The notes under the pieces were generated by a model. It did no database searches and was not told the origin of the DNA. It saw only the letters and a list, made by a program, of their open reading frames with translations. From Pedobacter yulinensis (GTDB lineage: Bacteria > Bacteroidota > Bacteroidia > Sphingobacteriales > Sphingobacteriaceae), in the NCBI RefSeq assembly GCF_003029735.1, contig NZ_KZ686270.1, forward strand, positions 248,001 to 312,000: a stretch of 64,000 nucleotides of DNA. The letters are read 5' to 3'. Shown in pieces: positions 63,211 through 64,000 of the stretch. Positions within the stretch are counted from its first letter, which is position 1. Each line of letters starts with the position of its first letter. A program made the position numbers and the translations under genes.

Positions 63211-64000
63211 ATGAACACACTGAGCATCCATAAAAAACCCCGCACCTGGGTACCCGCCGATCTTGAAATCAAATGGGAGAACCTGGAGCCGCTTTTCAAC
63301 GAACTTCTGGAGCGTCCGGTAGACAATGCCGAAGCGCTCGAAACCTGGCTGAAAAACCGCAGCGAACTCGAAGCGGTACTGGAAGAGGATTTTGCCTGGC
63401 GGTACATCAGGATGACCTGCGACACAGCCAATGAACAATTGGTGCAGGATTTCCAGTATTTCGCAACCGAAATTGAGCCAAAAATCGCGCCCCTGGGCAA
63501 CCAGTTAAATATCAAATTTACTGAGAGTCCATATTTACAGGAGCTTGATCAGGACAAGTATTTTGTCTACCTGCGCGGCATCAGGAAAGCGCTCGAGTTG
63601 TACCGTGAAGAAAACATCCCGCTGTTTACCAAACTGCAGGTTACGCAGCAGAAATACCAGTCCATTACAGGGGCCATGAGCGTTGAGATCAGGGGCAAAG
63701 AATATACCCTGGAACAGGCCGCCAATTTTCTCAAAGACCAGGACCGCGAGCTGCGGCAGCTGGCCTGGGAAACCATTCAGCAGCGGCGCATGACAGACAA
63801 AGACGAGCTGAACCTGCTGTTTGATGAATTGGTTAGCCTGCGCCACCAGGTGGCCCTGAATGCCGGCTTTGAAAACTACCGTGACTACATGTTTCAGGCG
63901 CTTGGCCGGTTTGACTACACCCCAAAAGACTGTTACGATTTTCACGAAGCCATAGAAAAAGAGATCGTACCGATTTTACAGGAACTGGCCGGGCAGCGCA
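63211..64000 (+). CDS. M3-family oligoendopeptidase, N-terminal part (cut by window end)
   Basis: The frame opens at 63211 ('MNTLSIHKKPRTWVPADLEIKWENLEPLFNELLE') and runs past the right edge; 263 residues are visible. The helical N-terminal region 'AWRYIRMTCDTANEQLVQDFQYFATEIEPKIAPLGNQLN' and 'REENIPLFTKLQVTQQKYQSITGAMSVEIRGKEYTLEQAANFLKDQDRELRQLAWETI' fit PepF/M3 metallopeptidases. The HExxH zinc site lies beyond the window. It starts one base after the prenyltransferase stop and is probably co-transcribed. Confidence 0.85.
   Translation, partial: MNTLSIHKKPRTWVPADLEIKWENLEPLFNELLERPVDNAEALETWLKNRSELEAVLEEDFAWRYIRMTCDTANEQLVQDFQYFATEIEPKIAPLGNQLNIKFTESPYLQELDQDKYFVYLRGIRKALELYREENIPLFTKLQVTQQKYQSITGAMSVEIRGKEYTLEQAANFLKDQDRELRQLAWETIQQRRMTDKDELNLLFDELVSLRHQVALNAGFENYRDYMFQALGRFDYTPKDCYDFHEAIEKEIVPILQELAGQR

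Overview
The window is a chromosomal segment of a Bacteroidota bacterium, most likely of the Sphingobacteriales/Chitinophagales type. The evidence is the fused SecDF translocase, the bamA-ompH-ompH-murI run, uppS-DUF6089-nadK-CBS, the ubiE-porT pair of the type IX secretion lineage, GH92 and GH3 glycosidases, FHS-family sugar permeases and several TAnnTTTG promoter elements. Base composition is near 50% GC. No rRNA, tRNA, CRISPR, phage or insertion sequence was recognised; nearly everything is chromosomal housekeeping.

Layout. 0-7 kb (+): end of an LptF/LptG permease gene, a DMT exporter, a 1.57 kb gene-free stretch ending in AT-rich DNA, a large outer-membrane protein that joins an HExxH protease-like domain, a beta-propeller and a barrel, a LapA-like small protein and a GlxA-type regulator. 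7-10 kb (-): riboflavin synthase, biotin carboxylase, threonine aldolase. 10-15 kb: a sugar/glycolysis island with a BadF-type N-acetylglucosamine kinase, a degenerate Nudix regulator (opposite strand), pfkA, a second BadF protein that has lost its phosphate-1 motif, and gapA. 15.1-15.8 kb: intergenic repeats. 15.8-27 kb: HAD phosphatase, AAA ATPase, GAF histidine kinase, GH3, GH92, a small unknown protein, pirin, O-succinylhomoserine sulfhydrylase, OsmC, ispE. 27-34.5 kb (+): thyA-folA, secDF, NDH-2, methylglyoxal synthase, HMG-CoA lyase. 34.5-38 kb: a broken fic gene, GNAT, class II aldolase, accD. 38-46 kb (-): rsmB-type methyltransferase, PBP1-like lipoprotein, guaA, dCMP deaminase, two FHS sugar permeases. 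46-48 kb (+): LysE exporter, MHS permease. 48-61.5 kb (-): purF, murI, two ompH/skp, bamA, uppS, DUF6089, nadK, CBS protein, alpha/beta hydrolase, YqeY, SDR, porT, ubiE. 61.7-64 kb (+): engB, a UbiA-family prenyltransferase (MqnP type) and the start of an M3 oligoendopeptidase.

The most interesting signal is in the 10-15 kb island. A perfect inverted repeat, GTGTA-N5-TACAC, occurs as the same 15-mer (in opposite orientation) in front of the GlcNAc kinase gene and in the intergenic region between the Nudix regulator and pfkA. The Nudix protein has lost its catalytic box and keeps a winged-helix tail, so it is the natural candidate to bind both sites and tie amino-sugar entry to glycolysis. Secondary observations are a putative pseudo-kinase between pfkA and gapA, promoter -7 elements 3-9 nt from start codons that predict leaderless or very short-leader mRNAs (guaA, engB, the DMT exporter, ubiE), a fic pseudogene with two lesions, and the protease-propeller-barrel protein.
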